DNA of 64,000 bases from Aristolochia californica (GCA_029961685.1 JARWKL010000001.1:27044295-27108294), one strand, 5' to 3'; shown: positions 29,201 to 42,593, counted from the stretch's first letter. Notes: generated by a model from the sequence alone, not told the origin. Numbers and translations: made by a program.

Positions 29201-32200
29201 TGTACATCTAAAATGAAAATGCCCAGTGCACAAATGTAGAGCAAGATAATTCCAAATAGTTTTTGTAATTTTCAAGGATTGTATGCTCTTCTTAGTTTTT
29301 ATATATCAGGTTTTGTAATCGTGGGGAAAAAGGGGGAGGCAGGGATTTTTAACTGAGTCTTGACTCCCAATCCATAAATCAATTCTTAGGGTAATATAGC
29401 CCGTTACGCAAGATAAATCACATTACAATCATCCATGATCGTTGGGTCAGCTTTTTGTAGATGGGAAAAATAATGGCTTGTTTGACTCGGGTAAATATCC
29501 ACCGCAAGTTCAGTTGAGAATTTAATGAGCGTTTGTTATTCTCTTCAAAAGCTTTGGATCCATAGGTGATTTGCATCTTGAACATGTTTCAAACATTCAA
29601 ATCCATTTTTTAAGCATGTGTGGAGGAAATCTCTTTCTTATATAATTCCAAGCTGTTGGGGTTGAACTAGTGGAATTTCCCAAACTTGGACAACAAAACT
29701 TTTGTGTTCATTTGTAGTGTGTGAATAAATTTTCTTTACTTAAATTTATTATTGTTTTAATTTTTTTTCCATACATGAACTCTTAAATTTTCATTTTGTT
29801 GTAATTTATTTGCCTTTTTTGGTTTACGGGATGGAGGGAGAACAAAAACGCAATGTTTTGATTTATGAAAAAAGTGTACATCTCAAATAAAAATGTACAA
29901 TGCACAAATGTAGAGGGAGATAATTCCAAAGTATTTCTGTAATTTTTAGGGATTCTAAGTTCTTGTTAGTTTTTATATATCAGGTTTTGTAATCGTCGGG
30001 AAAAAGGGGGAGGCAGGGAATTTTAACTGAGTCTTGGTTCTTAATCCATAAGTCATTTATTAGGGTAATATAGCCCGTTACGCATGATAAATTACTTTAC
30101 AATCATCCATGATCGTTGGGTCAGCGTTTTGTAGAAGCGCAAAATAATGGCTTGTTTGACCCAGGTAAATATCCCACCGCACGTTCACTTGAGAATTTAA
30201 TGAGCATTTATTATTCTCTTCAAATGCTATTGATCCATAGGTGATTTGCATCTTTAACATGTTTAAAACATGCAAATCCATTTTTTAAGCATGTGTGGAG
30301 GAAATCTCTTTCTTATAAAATTCCAAGCTGTTAGGGTTAAACTAGTGGAATTTCCCAAACTTGGACAACAAAACTTTTGGGTTCATTTGTGGTGTGTGAA
30401 TTAATTTTCTTTACTTACATTTGTTATTGTTTTAATTTTTTTCCATACATGAACTCTTAAATTTTCATTTTGTTGTAATTTATTTGCCTTTTTGGTTTAA
30501 GGATGGAGGGTGAGCGAAAACGCAAATTTTTGATTTATGAAAAAAGCGTACATCAAAAATAAAAATGCACAGTGCACAAATGTAGAGCGAGATAATTCCA
30601 AAGAATTTCTTTAATTTTTATGGATTGTAAGTTCTTCTTAGTTTTTATATATCAGGTTTTGCAATCGTTGGGAAAAAGGGGGAGGCATGGATTTTTAACT
30701 GAGTCATGACTCCCAATCCATAAGTCATTTATTAGGGTAATATTGCCCGTTATGCATGAATAATCACTTTACAATCATCCATGATCGTTGGGTCAGCTTT
30801 TTGTAGATGGGCAAAATAATGGCTTGTTTGACTCGGGTAAATATCCCACCGCACGTTCACTTGAGAATTTAATGAGCGTTTGTTATTCTCTTCAAAAGCC
30901 TTGATTCCATAGGTGATTTGCATCTTTAACTTATTTGAAACATGCAAATCCTTTTTTTAAGCATGTGTGGAGGAAATCACTTTCTTATAAAATTCCAAGC
31001 TGTTAGGGTTGAACTAGTGGAATTTCCCAAACTTGGACAACAAAACTTTTGTGTTAATTTGTGGTGTGTGAATAAATTTTCTTTTCATACATTTGTTATA
31101 GTTTTAAATTTTTTTTTCGTACATGAACTCTAAAATTTTCCTTTTGTTGTGATCTATTTGCCTTTTTCGTTTACGGGATTAAGGGAGAGCGAAAACTCAA
31201 AGTTTTGATTGATGAAAAAAGCGTACATATAAAATGAAAATGCACAGTGCACAAATGTAGAGCGAGATAATTCCAAAGAGTTTCTGTAATTTTCAGGGAT
31301 TGTATGCTCTTCTTAGTTTTTATATATCAAGTTTTGCAATCGTAGGGAAAAAGGGGGAGGCAGGTATTTTTAACTGAGTCTTGACTCCCAATCCATAAAT
31401 CATTTCTTAGGGTAATATAGCCCGTTACGCATGATAAACCACATTACAATCATCCATGATCGTTGGGTCAGCTTTTTGTAGATGGGCAAAATAATGGCTT
31501 GTTTGACTCGGGTAAATATCCACCGCAAGTTCAGTCGAGAATTTAATGAGCGTTTGTTATTCTCTTCAAAAGCTTTGGATCCATAGGTGATTTGCATCTT
31601 TAACATGTTTAAAACATGCATATCCATTTTTAAAGCATGTGTGGAGGAAATCTCTTTCCTATAAAATTTCAAAATGTTGGGGTTGAACTAGTGGAATTTC
31701 CCAAACATGGACAACAAAACTTTGTGTTCATTTGTGGTGTGTGAATAAATTTTCTTTACTTACATTTGTTATTGTTTTAAATTTTTTCCGTACTTGAACT
31801 CCAAAATTTTTATTTGGTTGTGATCTATTTTGCATTTTGGTTTACGGGATGAAGGAAGAACGAAAACTCAAAGTTTTATTTTAAGAAAAAAGAGTACATG
31901 TAAAATGGAAATGCACAATGCACAAACATAGAGAGAGATAATTCCAAAGAGTTTCTGTCATTTTTAGGGATTGTAAGCTCTTCTTAGTTTTTATATATCA
32001 GGTTTTGCAATCGTCGGGAAAAAGGGGGAGCAGGGATTTTTAACTGAGTCTTGGCTCCCAATCCATAAGTCATTTATTAGGGTAATATAGCACGTTACGC
32101 ATGATAAATCACTTTAAAATCATCCATAATCATTGGGTCAGCTTTTTGTAGATGGGCAAAATAATGGCTTGTTTGACTCGGGTAAATATCCCACTGCACG

Positions 32201-33441
32201 TTCACTTGAGAATTTAATGAGCGTTTGTTATTCTCTTCAAAAGCTATGGATCCTTAGGTGATTTGCATCTTTAACATGTTTAAAACATGCAAATCCATTT
32301 TTTAAGCATGTGTGGCGGAAAACTCTTTCTTATAAAATTCCAAGCTATTAGGGTTGAACTAGTGGAATTTCCCAAAGTTGGACAACAAAACTTTTGTGTT
32401 CATTTGTGGTGTGTGAATAAATTTTCTTTACTTACATTTGTTATTGTTTTAAATTTTTTTCCTTACATGATCTCTAAAATTTTCATTTTGTTGTGATCTA
32501 TTTGCCTTTTTGGTTTACGGGATGAAGGGAGAGCGAAAACAAAAAGTTTTGATTTATGAAAAAAGTGTACATCCAAAATTAAAATGCACAGTGCTCAAAT
32601 GTAGAGCGAGATAATTCCAAAGAGTTTCTGTAATTTTTAGGGATTGTAAGCTCTTCATAGTTTTTATAAATCAGGTTTTGCAATCGTCGGGAAAAAGGGG
32701 GAGGCAGGGATTTTTAACTGAGTCTTGACTCCCAATCCATAAGTCATTTCTTAGGGTAATATAGCCCGTTATGCATGATAATTCACTTTACAATTATCCA
32801 TGATCGTTGGGTCAGCTTTTGGTAGATGGGCAAAATAATGGCTTGTTTTACTCGGGTAAAAATCCCTCCGCACGTTCACTTGAGAATTCAATGAGCGTTT
32901 GTCATTCTCTTGAAAAGCTTTGGATCGATAGGTGATTTGCATCTTTAACAAGTTTAAAACATGCATATCCATTTTTAAAGCATGTGTGGAGGAAATCTCT
33001 TTCTTATAAAATTCCAAGCTGTTGGGGTTGAACTAGTGGAATTTCCCAAACTTGGACATCAAAACTTTTGTGTTCATTTGTGGAGTGTGAATAAATTTTA
33101 TTTTCTTACATTTGTTATGGTGTTAAATTTTTTACGTACTTGAACTCCATAATTTTCATTTTATTGTAATCTATTTGCCTTTTTGGTTGACGGGAAGAAG
33201 GGAGAGCGAAAACACAAAGTTTTGTTTTAGGAAAAAAGAGTACTTGTAGAATGGAAATGCACAATGCAGAAACGTAGAGAGAGATAATTCCCAAGAGTTT
33301 CTGTAATTTTTAGGGATTGTATGCTCTTCTTAGTTTTTATATATCAGGTTTTCCAATCGTCAGGAAAAAGGGGGAGGCAGGGATTTTTAACTCAGCCTTG
33401 ACTCCCAATCCATATGTGATTTATTATGGTAATATAGCCCG

Positions 33442-34800
33442 TTACGCATGATAAATCACTTTACAATCATCCATGATCGTTGGGTCAGCTTTTTGTAGAT
33501 GGGCAAAGTAATGGCTTGTGTGACTCGGGTAAATATCCCACCGCACGTTCACTTGAGAATTTAATGAGGGTTTGTTATTTTCTTCAAAAGCTAAGGATCC
33601 ATAGGTGATTTGCATCTTTAACATGTTTAAAACCTCCAAATCCATTTTTTAAGCATGTGTGGAGGAAATCTCCTTCTTATAAAATTCCAACCTATTACGG
33701 TTGAACTAGTGGAATTTCCCAAACTTGGACAACAAAACTTTTGTGTTCATTTCTGGTGTGTGAATAAATTTTCTTTACTTACGTCTGTTATTGTTTTAAT
33801 TTTTTTCCATACATGAACTATAAAATTTTCATTTTGGTGTAATGTATTTATCTTTTTGGTTTACGGGATGAAGGGAGAGCGAAAACACAAAGTTTTGATT
33901 TATGAAAAAAGGGTACATCTAAAATAGCACTGCACAGTGCACAAATGTTGACCGAGATAATTCCAAAGAGTTTCTGTAATTTTTAGGGATTGCAAGCTCT
34001 TCTTAGTTTTTATATATCAGGTTTTGCAATCGTTGGGAAAAAGGGGGAGGCATGGATTTTTAACTGAGTCTTGACTCCCAAACCAAAAGTCATTTCTTTG
34101 GGTAATATAGCCCGTTATGCATGATAAATCACATTACAATCATCCATGATTGTTGGGTCAGCTTTTTGTAGATGGGCAAAATAATGGCTTGTTTGACTCG
34201 TGTAAATATCCACCGCACGTTCACTTGAGAATTTAATGAGCGTTTGTTATTCTCTTCACAAGCTTTGGATCCATAGGTGATTTGCATCTTTAACATGTTT
34301 AAAACATGCATATCCATTTTTAAATCATATGTGGAGGAAATCTCTTTCTTATAAAATTCCAAGCTGTTGGGGTTGAACTAGTGGAATTTCCCAAACTTGG
34401 ACAACAAAACTTTTTTATTCATTTGTGGTTTGTAAATAAATTTTCTTTACTTAAATTTTTTATTTTTTTAAAAATTTTCCATACTTGAACTCCAAATTTT
34501 TCATTTTGTTGTGATCTATTTGCCTTTTTGGTTTACGGGATGAAGGGAGAGCCAAAAGTCAAAGTTTTGTTTTGAGAAAAAAAGTGTACATGTAGAATGG
34601 AAATGCACAATGCACAAATCTAGAGAGAGATAATTCCAAAGAGTTTCTATAATCTTTTGGGAATGTAAGCTCTTCTTAATTTTTATATATCATGTTTTGC
34701 AATTGTCGGGAAAAAGGGGGAGGCAGGGATTTTTAACTGAGTCTTGACTCCCATACCATAAGTCATTTCTTAGGGTAATATAGCCCATTACGCATGATAA
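33442..34800 (+). repeat. Duplicated segment (3-monomer offset to 35462-36820)
   Basis: Shared with 35462-36820 at an offset of 2020 bp: aacctccaaatcc, attccaacctattacgg, ttacgtctgttattg, a tagca[c/a]tgcacagtg variant, ccaaaccaaaagtc, and tttgagaaaaaaagtg further on. The two copies differ at scattered sites. Confidence 0.75.
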
Positions 34801-35764
34801 ATCACTTTACAATCATCCATGATCGTTGGGTCAGCTTTTGGTAGATGGGCAAAAGAATGGCTTGTTTTACTCGGGTAAATATCCCTCCGCATGTTCAGTT
34901 GAGAATTTAATTAGCGTTTGTTATTCTCTTCAAAAGCTTTGGATCGATACGTGATTTGCATCTTTAACATGTTTAAAACATGCATATCCATTTTTAAAGA
35001 AAGTGTGGAGGAAATCTTTTTTCTATAAAATTCCAAGCTGTTGGGGTTGAACTAGTGGAATTTCGCAAACTTGTACAACAAAACTTTTGTGTTCATTTGT
35101 GGTGTGTGAATAAATTTTCTTTACATAAATTTTTTTAGTGTTTTAAATTTTTTTCGTACTTGAAATCCCCAATTTTCATTTTGTTGTGATGCATTTGCCT
35201 TTTTGGGTTACCGGATGAAGGGAGAGCGAAAACTCAAAGTTTTGTTTTAAGAAAAAAGAGTACAAGTAGAATGGAAATGCACAATGCACAAACGTAGAGC
35301 GAGATAATTCCAAAGAGTTTCTGTAATTTTTAGGGATTGTAAGCTCTTCTTAGTTTTTATTTATCAGCTTTTGCAATCGTCGGGAAAAAGGGGGAGGCAG
35401 GGATTTTTAACTGAGTCTTGACTCCCAATCCATATGTGATTTATTATGGTAATATAGCCCATTACGCATGATATATCACTTTACAATCATCCATGATCGT
35501 TGGGTCAGCATTTTGTAGATGGGCAAAATATTGGCTAGTTTGACTCGGGTAAATATCCCACCGCACGTTCACTTGAGAATTTAATGACGGTTTGTTATTC
35601 TCTTCAAAAGCTAACGATCCATAGGTGATTTGCATTTTTAACATGTTTAAAACCTCCAAATCCATTTTTTAAGCATGTGTGGAGGAAATCTCCTTCTTAT
35701 AAAATTCCAACCTATTACGGTTGAACTAGTGGAATTTCCGAAACTTGGACAACAAAACTTTTGT

Positions 35765-38700
35765 GTTCATTTCTGGTGTGTGAATAAATTTTCTTTACTT
35801 ACGTCTGTTATTGTTTTAATTTGTTTCCATACATGAACTATAAAATTTTCATTTTGGTGTAATGTATTTATCTTTTTGGTTTACGGGATGAAGGGAGAGC
35901 GAAAACACAAAGTTTTTATTTATGAAAAAAGGGTACATCTAAAATAGCAATGCACAGTGCACAAATGTTGAGCGAGATAATTCCAAAGAGTTTCTGTAAT
36001 TTTTAGGGATTGTAAGCTCTTCTTAGTTTTTATATATCAGGTTTTGCAATCGTTGGGAAAAAGGGGGAGGCAAGGATTTTTAACTGAGTCTTGACTCCCA
36101 AACCAAAAGTCATTTCATTGGGTAATATAGCCCGTTATGCATGATAAATCACATTACAATCATCCATGATTATTGGGTCAGCTTTTTGTAGATGGGCAAA
36201 ATAATGACTTGTTTGACTCGTGTAAATATCCACCGCACGTTCACTTGAGAATTTAACGAGCGTTTGTTATTCTCTTCACAAGCTTTGGATCCATAGGTGA
36301 TTTGCATCTTTAACTTGTTTAAAACATGCATATCCATTTTTAAATCATGTGTGGAGGAAATCTCTTTCTATTAAAATTCCAAGCTGTTGGGGTTGAACTA
36401 GTGGAATTTCCCAAACTTGGACAACAAAACTTTTTTATTCATTTGTGGTGTGTGAATAAATTTTCTTTACTTAAATTTGTTATTTTTTTAAAATTTTTCC
36501 GTACTTGAACTCCAAATTTTTCATTTTGTTGTGATCTATTTGCCTTTTTGGTTTACGGGATGAAGGGAGAGCGAAAACTCAAGGTTTTGTTTTGAGAAAA
36601 AAAGTGTACATGTAGAATGGAAATGCACAATGCACAAATCTAGAGAGATAATTCCAAAGAGTTTCTATAATTTTTGGGGAATGTAAGCTCTTCTTAATTT
36701 TTATATATCATGTTTTGCAATCGTCGGGAAAAAGGGGGAGGCAGGGAGTTTTAACTGACTCTTGACTCCCAAACCATAAGTCATTTCTTAGGGAAAATAT
36801 AGCCCATTACGCATGATAAATCACTTTACAATCATCCATGATCGTTGGGTCAGCTTTTGGTAGATGGGCAAAAGAATGGCTTGTTTTACTCGGGTAAATA
36901 TCCCTCCGCACGTTCAGTTGAGAATTTAATGAACGTTTGTTATTCTCTTCAAAAGCTTTGGATCCATAGGTGAGTTGCATGTTTAACATGTTTAAAACAT
37001 GCAAATCCATTTTTTAAGCATGCGTGGAATAAATCTCTTTCTTATAAAATTCCAAGCTATTAGGGTTGAACTAGTGGAATTTCCCAAACTTGGACAACAA
37101 AACTTTTGTGTTCATTTGTGGTGTGTGAATAAATTTTCTTTACTTGCATTTGTTATTTCTTTAAATTTTTTTTCGTACATGAACTCTAAAATTTTCATTT
37201 TGTTGTGATCTATTTGCCTTTTTGGTTAACGGGATGAAGGTAGAGCGAAAACTCAAAGTTTTTATTTATGAAAAAAGTGTACATCTAAAATGAAAATGCA
37301 CTGTGCAAAAATGTAGAGTGAGATAATTCCAAAGTGTTTCTGTAATTTTTAGGGATTGTAAGCTCTTCTTAGTTTTTATATATCAGCTTTTGCAATCGTC
37401 GGGAAAAAGGGGGAGGCAAGGATTTTTAACTGAGTCTTGACTCCCAATCCATAAGTCATTTATTAGGGTAATATAGCCCGTTATGCATGATAAATCACAT
37501 TACAATCATCCATGATCGTTGGGTCAGCTTTTTTTTTATGGGCAAAATAATGGTTGGTTTGACTCTGGTAAATATCCACCGCACGTTCACTTGATAATTT
37601 ACTGAGCGTTTGTCATTCTCTTGAAAAGATTTGGAACCATAGGTGATTTGCATCTTTAACTTGTTAAAAACATGCAAATCGTTTTTTTAAGCATGTGTGG
37701 AGGAAATCTCTTTCTTATAAAATTCCAAGCTGCTAGGGTTGAACTAGTGGAATTTCCCAAACTTGGACAACAAAACTTTTGTGTTCATTTGTGGTGTGTG
37801 AATAAATTTTCTTTACTTACATTTGTTATTGTTTTAAATTTTTTTCCGTACATGAACTTTAAAATTTTCATTTTGTTGTGATCTATTTGCCTTTTTGGTT
37901 TATGGGATAAAGGGAGAGCGAAAACTCAAAGTTTTGATTTATGAAAAAAGAGTACATGTAGAATGGAAATGCACAATGCACAAACGTAGAGAGAGATAAT
38001 TCCAAAGAGTTTCTATAATTTTTAGGGATTGTAAGCTCTTCATATTTTTTATATATCAGGTTTTGCAATCGTCGGGAAAAAGGGGGAGGCAGGGATTTTT
38101 AACTGAGTCTTGACTCCCAATCGATAAGTAATTTATTAGGGTAATATAGCCCGTTACGCATGATAAATCACTTTACAATCATCCATGATCGTTGGGTCAG
38201 CTTTTTGTAGATGGGCAAAATAATGGCTGGTTTGACTCGGGTAAATATCCCATCGCACGTTCACTTGAGAATTTAATGAGCATTTTTTATTCTCTTCAAA
38301 ACCTTTGGATCCATAGGTGATTTGCATCTTTAACTTGTTAAAAACATGCAAATCGTTTTTTTTAGCATGTGTGGAGGAAATCTCTTTCTTATAAAATTCC
38401 AAGCTGCTAGGGTTGAACTTGTGGAATTTCCCAAACTTGGACAACAAAACTTTTGTGTTCATTTGTGGTGTGTGAATAAATTTTCTTTACTTACATTTGT
38501 TATTGTTTTAAATTTTTTTCCGTACATGAACTTTAAAATTTTCATTTTGTTGTGATCTATTTGCCTTTTTGGTTTATGGGATAAAGGGAGAGCGAAAACT
38601 CAAAGTTTTGATTTATGAAAAAAGTTTAGATCTAAAATGGAAATGCACAGTGCACAAATGTAGAGCGAGATAATTCCAAAGTGTTTCTGTAATTTTTAGG

Positions 38701-39815
38701 GATTGTAAGCTTTTCTTAGTTTTTATAGATCAGGTTTTGCAATCGTCGGGAAAAAGGGGGAGGCAAGGATTTTTAACTGAGTCTTGACTCCCAATCCATA
38801 AGTCATTTATTAGGGTAATATAGCCCGTTATGCATGATAAATCACATTACAATCATCCATGATCGTTGGGTCAGCTTTTTGTAGATGGGCAAAATAATGG
38901 CTGGTTTGACTCGGGTAAATATCCACCGCACGTTCACTTGAGAATTTAATGAGCGTTTGTCATTCTCTTGAAAAGCTTTGGATCCATAGGTGATTTGCAT
39001 CTTTAACATGTTTAAAACATGCATATCCATTTTTAAAGCATGTGTGGAGGAAATCTCTTTCTTATAAAATTCCAAGCTGTTGGGGTTGAACTAGTGGAAT
39101 TTCCCAAACTTGGACATCAAAACTTTTGTGTTCATTTGTGGTGTGTGAATAAATTTTCTTTACTTACATTTGTTATGGTTTTAAAATTTTTTTCGTACTT
39201 GAACTCCATAATTTTCATTTTGTTGTGATCTATTTGCCTTTTTAGTTTACGGGAAGAAGGGAGAGCGAAAACTCAAAGTTTTGTTTTAAGAAAAAAGAGT
39301 TCATGTAGAATGGAAATGCACAATGCACAAACGAAGACAGAGATAATTCCAAAGAGTTTCGGTAATTTTTAGGGATTGTAAGCTGTTGTTAGCTTTTATA
39401 TATCAGGTTTTGCAATCGTCGGGAAAAAAGGGCGGACAGGGATTTTTAACTGAGTCTTGACTCCCAATCCATAAGGCATTTATTTGGGTAAGATAGCATG
39501 TTACGCATGATAAATCACTTTACAATCATCCATGATCGTTGGGTCTGCTGTTTGCAGTTGGGCAAAATAAGGGCTTGTTTGACTCGTGTAAATATCCCAC
39601 CGCACGTTCACTTGAGAATTTAATGAGCATTTGTGATTCTCTTCAAAACCTTTGGATCCATAGGCGATTTGCATCTTTAACTTGTTAAAAACATGCAAAT
39701 CTATTTTTTAAGCATGTGTGGAGGAAATCTCTTTCTTATAAAATTCCAAGCTGTTAGGGTTGAACTTGTGGAATTTCCCAAACTTGGACAACAAAACTTT
39801 TGTGTTCATTTGTGG
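35765..39815 (+). repeat. Duplicated segment, copy 1 (8-monomer offset)
   Basis: Pairs with about 41150-45200 at an offset near 5384 bp (8 monomers). Shared private variants: ttacgtctgttattg; aaaatagcaatgcac; aagctttggatccataggtgag; aaggcatttatttgggtaa; and the ttactgagcg variant in the 37481 and 42866 units. The tract covers about six monomers (~4.05 kb). Edges are approximate: before 35.76 kb and after 39.82 kb the two copies no longer share private variants. Copy 1 contains an internal conversion-like patch at 37640-37945. Confidence 0.75.
37640..37945 (+). repeat. Conversion-like patch copied from the next monomer
   Basis: About 300 bp here match 38314-38618, one monomer downstream, including cttgttaaaaacatgc, caaatcgttttttt, aagctgctagggttg and gtttatgggataaaggg. 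Both flanks differ between the two units. The equivalent position of the 8-monomer partner (near 43.0-43.3 kb) has the ordinary beta form. This pattern fits gene conversion or a double crossover between neighbouring monomers. Confidence 0.65.
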
Positions 39816-40670
39816 TGTGTAAATAAATTATCTTTACATACGTGTGTTATTGTTTTAATTGTTTTTCCATACATGAACTATAAAATTTTCATTTTGTTAT
39901 AATATATTTATCTTTTTGGTTTACGGGATGAAGGGAGAGCGAAAACACAAAGTTTTGATTTATGAAAAAAGTGTACATCTAAAATAAAAGTGCACAGTGC
40001 AAAAATGTAGAGCGAGATAATTCCAAAGAGTTTCTGTAAGTTTTAGGGATTCTAAACTCATCTTAATTTTTATACATCAGGTTTTGCAATCGTTGGGAAA
40101 ACGGGGGAGGCAGGGATTTTTAACTGAGTCTTGACTCCCAAACCAAAAGTCATTTCTTTGGGTAATATAGCCCGTTATGCATGATAAATCAAATTACAAT
40201 CATCCATGATCGTTGGGTCTGCTTTTTGTAGATGTGCAAAATAATGGCTTGTTCGACTCGGGTAAATATCCACCGCACGTTCACTTGAGAATTTAATGAG
40301 CGTTTGTTATTCTGTTGAAAAGTTTTGGATCCATAGGTCATTTGCATCTTTAACATGTTTAAAACATGCATATCCATTTTTAAACCATGTGTGGAGGAAA
40401 TCTCTTTCCTATAAAATTTGAAGCTGTTGGGGTTGAACTAGTGGAATTTCCCAAACCTGGACAACAAAACTTTTGTGTTCATTTCTGGTGTGTGAATAAA
40501 TTTTCTTTACTTACATTTGTTATTTTTTTAAACTTTTTCCGTACTTGAACTCCAAAATTTTCATTTTGTTGTGATCTATTTGCCTTTTTGGTTTGCGGGA
40601 TGAAGGGAGAGCGAAAACTCAAAGTTTTGTTTTAAGAAAAAAAGTGTACTTGTAGAATGGAAATGCACAG
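39815..40670 (+). repeat. Duplicated segment (11-monomer offset to 47221-48075)
   Basis: Shared with 47221-48075 at an offset of 7406 bp: ttacatacgtgtgttattg, gattctaaactcatctta, gggaaaacggggg, gttcgactcgggtaaat, aacctggacaa and ttttaaactttttccg. The copies diverge after about 40670, where the left one becomes chimeric. Confidence 0.75.
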
Positions 40671-40975
40671 TGAAAAAATGTAGAGCGAGATAATTCCAAA
40701 GAGTTTCTGTAAGTTTTAGGGATTCTAAACTCATCTTAGTTTTTATACATCAGGTTTTGCAATCGTTGGGAAAACGGGGGAGGCAGGGATTTTTAACTGA
40801 GTCTTGACTCCCAAACAAAAGTCATTTCTTTGGGTAATATAGCCCGTTATGCATGATAAATCAAATTACAATCATCCATGATCGTTGGGTCTGCTTTTTG
40901 TAGATGTGCAAAATAATGGCTTGTTCGACTCGGGTAAATATCCACCGCACGTTCACTTGAGAATTTAATGAGCTT
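40665..40975 (+). repeat. Chimeric monomer tract duplicated from 39990-40300
   Basis: At about 40665 a beta-type sequence (gtagaatggaaatgcaca) switches mid-motif to the alpha form. It then repeats the preceding unit's private variants ctgtaagttttagggattc, ttttatacatcagg, gggaaaacggggg and gcatgataaatcaaatta. By about 40975 (gagctttttttattctc) it has returned to another variant. The offset is one monomer, about 672 bp. Confidence 0.65.
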
Positions 40976-42191
40976 TTTTTATTCTCTTCAAAACCTTTGG
41001 ATCCATAGGTGATTTGCATCTTTAACTTGTTAAAAACATGCAAATCGTTTTTTTAAGCATGTGTGGAGGAAATCTCTTTCTTATGAAATTCCAAGCTGTT
41101 GGGGTTGAACTAGTGGAATTTCCCAAACTTGGACAACAAAACTTTTGTGTTTATTTCTGGTGTGTGAATAAATTTTCTTTACTTACGTCTGTTATTGTTT
41201 TAATTTTTTTCCATACATGAACTATAAAATTTTCATTTTGGTGTAATGTATTTATCTTTTTGGTTTACGGGATGAAGGGAGAGCGAAAACACAAAGTTTT
41301 TATTTATGAAAAAAGGGTACATCTAAAATAGCAATGCACAGTGCACAAGTGTTGAGCGAGATAATTCCAAAGAGTTTCTGTAATTTTTAGGGATTGTAAG
41401 CTCTTCTTAGTTTTTATATATCAGGTTTTGCAATCGTTGGGAAAAAGGGGGAGGCATGGATTTTTAACTGAGTCTTGACTCCCAAACCAAAAGTGATTTC
41501 TTTGGGTAATATAGCCCGTTATGCATGGTAAATCACATTACAATCATCCATGATTGTTGGGTCAGCTTTTTGTAGATGGGCAAAATAATGGCTTGTTTAA
41601 CTCGTGTAAATATCCACCGCACGTTCACTTGAGAATTTAATGAGCGTTTGTTATTCTCTTCACAAGCTTTGGATCCATAGGTGATTTGCATCTTTAACAT
41701 GTTTAAAACATGCATATCCATTTTTAAATCATGTGTGGAGGAAATCTCTTTCTTATAAAATTCCAAGCTGTTGGGGTTGAACTAGTGGAATTTCCCAAAC
41801 GTGGACAACAAAACTTTTTTATTCATTTGTGGTGTGTGAATAAATTTTCTTTACTTAAATTTGTTATTTTTTTAAAATTTTTCCGTACTTGAACTCCAAA
41901 ATTTTCATTTTGTTGTGATCTATTTGCCTTTTTGGTTTACGGGATGAAAGGAGAGCGAAAACTCAAGGTTTTGTTTTGAGAAAAAAAGTGTACATGTAGA
42001 ATGGAAATGCACAATGCACAAATCTAGAGAGAGATAATTCCAAAGAGTTTCTATAATTTTTTGGGAATGTAAGCTCTTCTTAATTTTTATACATCATGTT
42101 TTGCAATCGTCGGGAAAAAGGGGGAGGCAGGGAGTTTTAACTGACTCTTGACTCCCAAACCATAAGTCATTTCTTAGGGTAATATAGCCCA

Positions 42192-42395
42192 TTACGCATG
42201 ATAAATCACTTTACAATCATCCATGATCATTGGGTCAGCTTTTGGTGGATGGGCAAAAGAATGGCTTGTTTTACACGGGTAAATATCCCTCCGCACGTTC
42301 AGTTGAGAATTTAATGAGCGTTTGTTATTCTCTTCAAAAGCTTTGGATCCATAGGTGAGTTGCATCTTTAACATGTTTAAAACATGCAAATCCAT
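42192..42395 (-). other. Recurrent minus-strand open frame, probably non-coding
   Basis: A representative of a 60-102 codon frame that stays open in most monomers; the longest is 38154-38462. The usual form starts MDLHVLNMLKMQ or, upstream, MEFYRKEISST, and ends CKVIYHA. In beta units, loss of one C (atatccaccg for atatcccaccg) shifts the frame, so that the second half reads RWIFTRVKQAII instead. I recognise no domain, and the frame is no better conserved than the rest of the monomer. I regard it as a by-product of monomer conservation. I cannot exclude descent from an old coding fragment. Confidence 0.5.
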
Positions 42396-42593
42396 TTTTT
42401 AAGCATGTGTGGAATAAATCTCTTTCTTATAAAATTCCAAGCTGTTGGGGTTGAACTAGTGGAATTTCCCAAACTTGGACAACAAAACTTTTGTGTTCAT
42501 TTGTGGTGTGTGAATAAATTTTATTTACTTCCATTTGTTATTGTTTTAAATTTTTTTTCGTACATGAACTCTAAAATTTTCATTTTGTTGTGA
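42384..42593 (+). other. Recurrent plus-strand open frame, probably non-coding
   Basis: A representative of a 60-69 codon frame (typical start MQIHFLSMCGGNLFLIKFQ) with a hydrophobic C-terminal half. It overlaps the minus-strand frame by 12 bp at their starts. In right-block alpha units a single change (tgtgg to tgttg, creating TGA after atgtgt) stops it at codon ten or so, yet those units are the most amplified. That argues against selection for a product. No family is recognised. Confidence 0.5.

Larger units (their letters stand above)
19980..33441 (+). repeat. Block with recurring sub-families (7-, 9-, 11-, 12-monomer offsets)
   Basis: Landmarks at 19980, 20653, 21327, 21998, 22671, 23344, 24017, 24691, 25365, 26038, 26711, 27384, 28057, 28731, 29404, 30078, 30750, 31425, 32095 and 32769. 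One sub-family is marked by ttaacttatttaaaacatg (or ttgaaacatg), usually gccttgattcc, and a later ttgttatagttttaaa; it is found at 20653, 28057, 28731 and 30750. Another is marked by gatggagggagag or close variants and tgaactcttaaattttc; it is found in the units starting 21327, 21998, 26038, 26711, 29404 and 30078. The order of sub-families is partly repeated but not strictly periodic. Confidence 0.75.
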
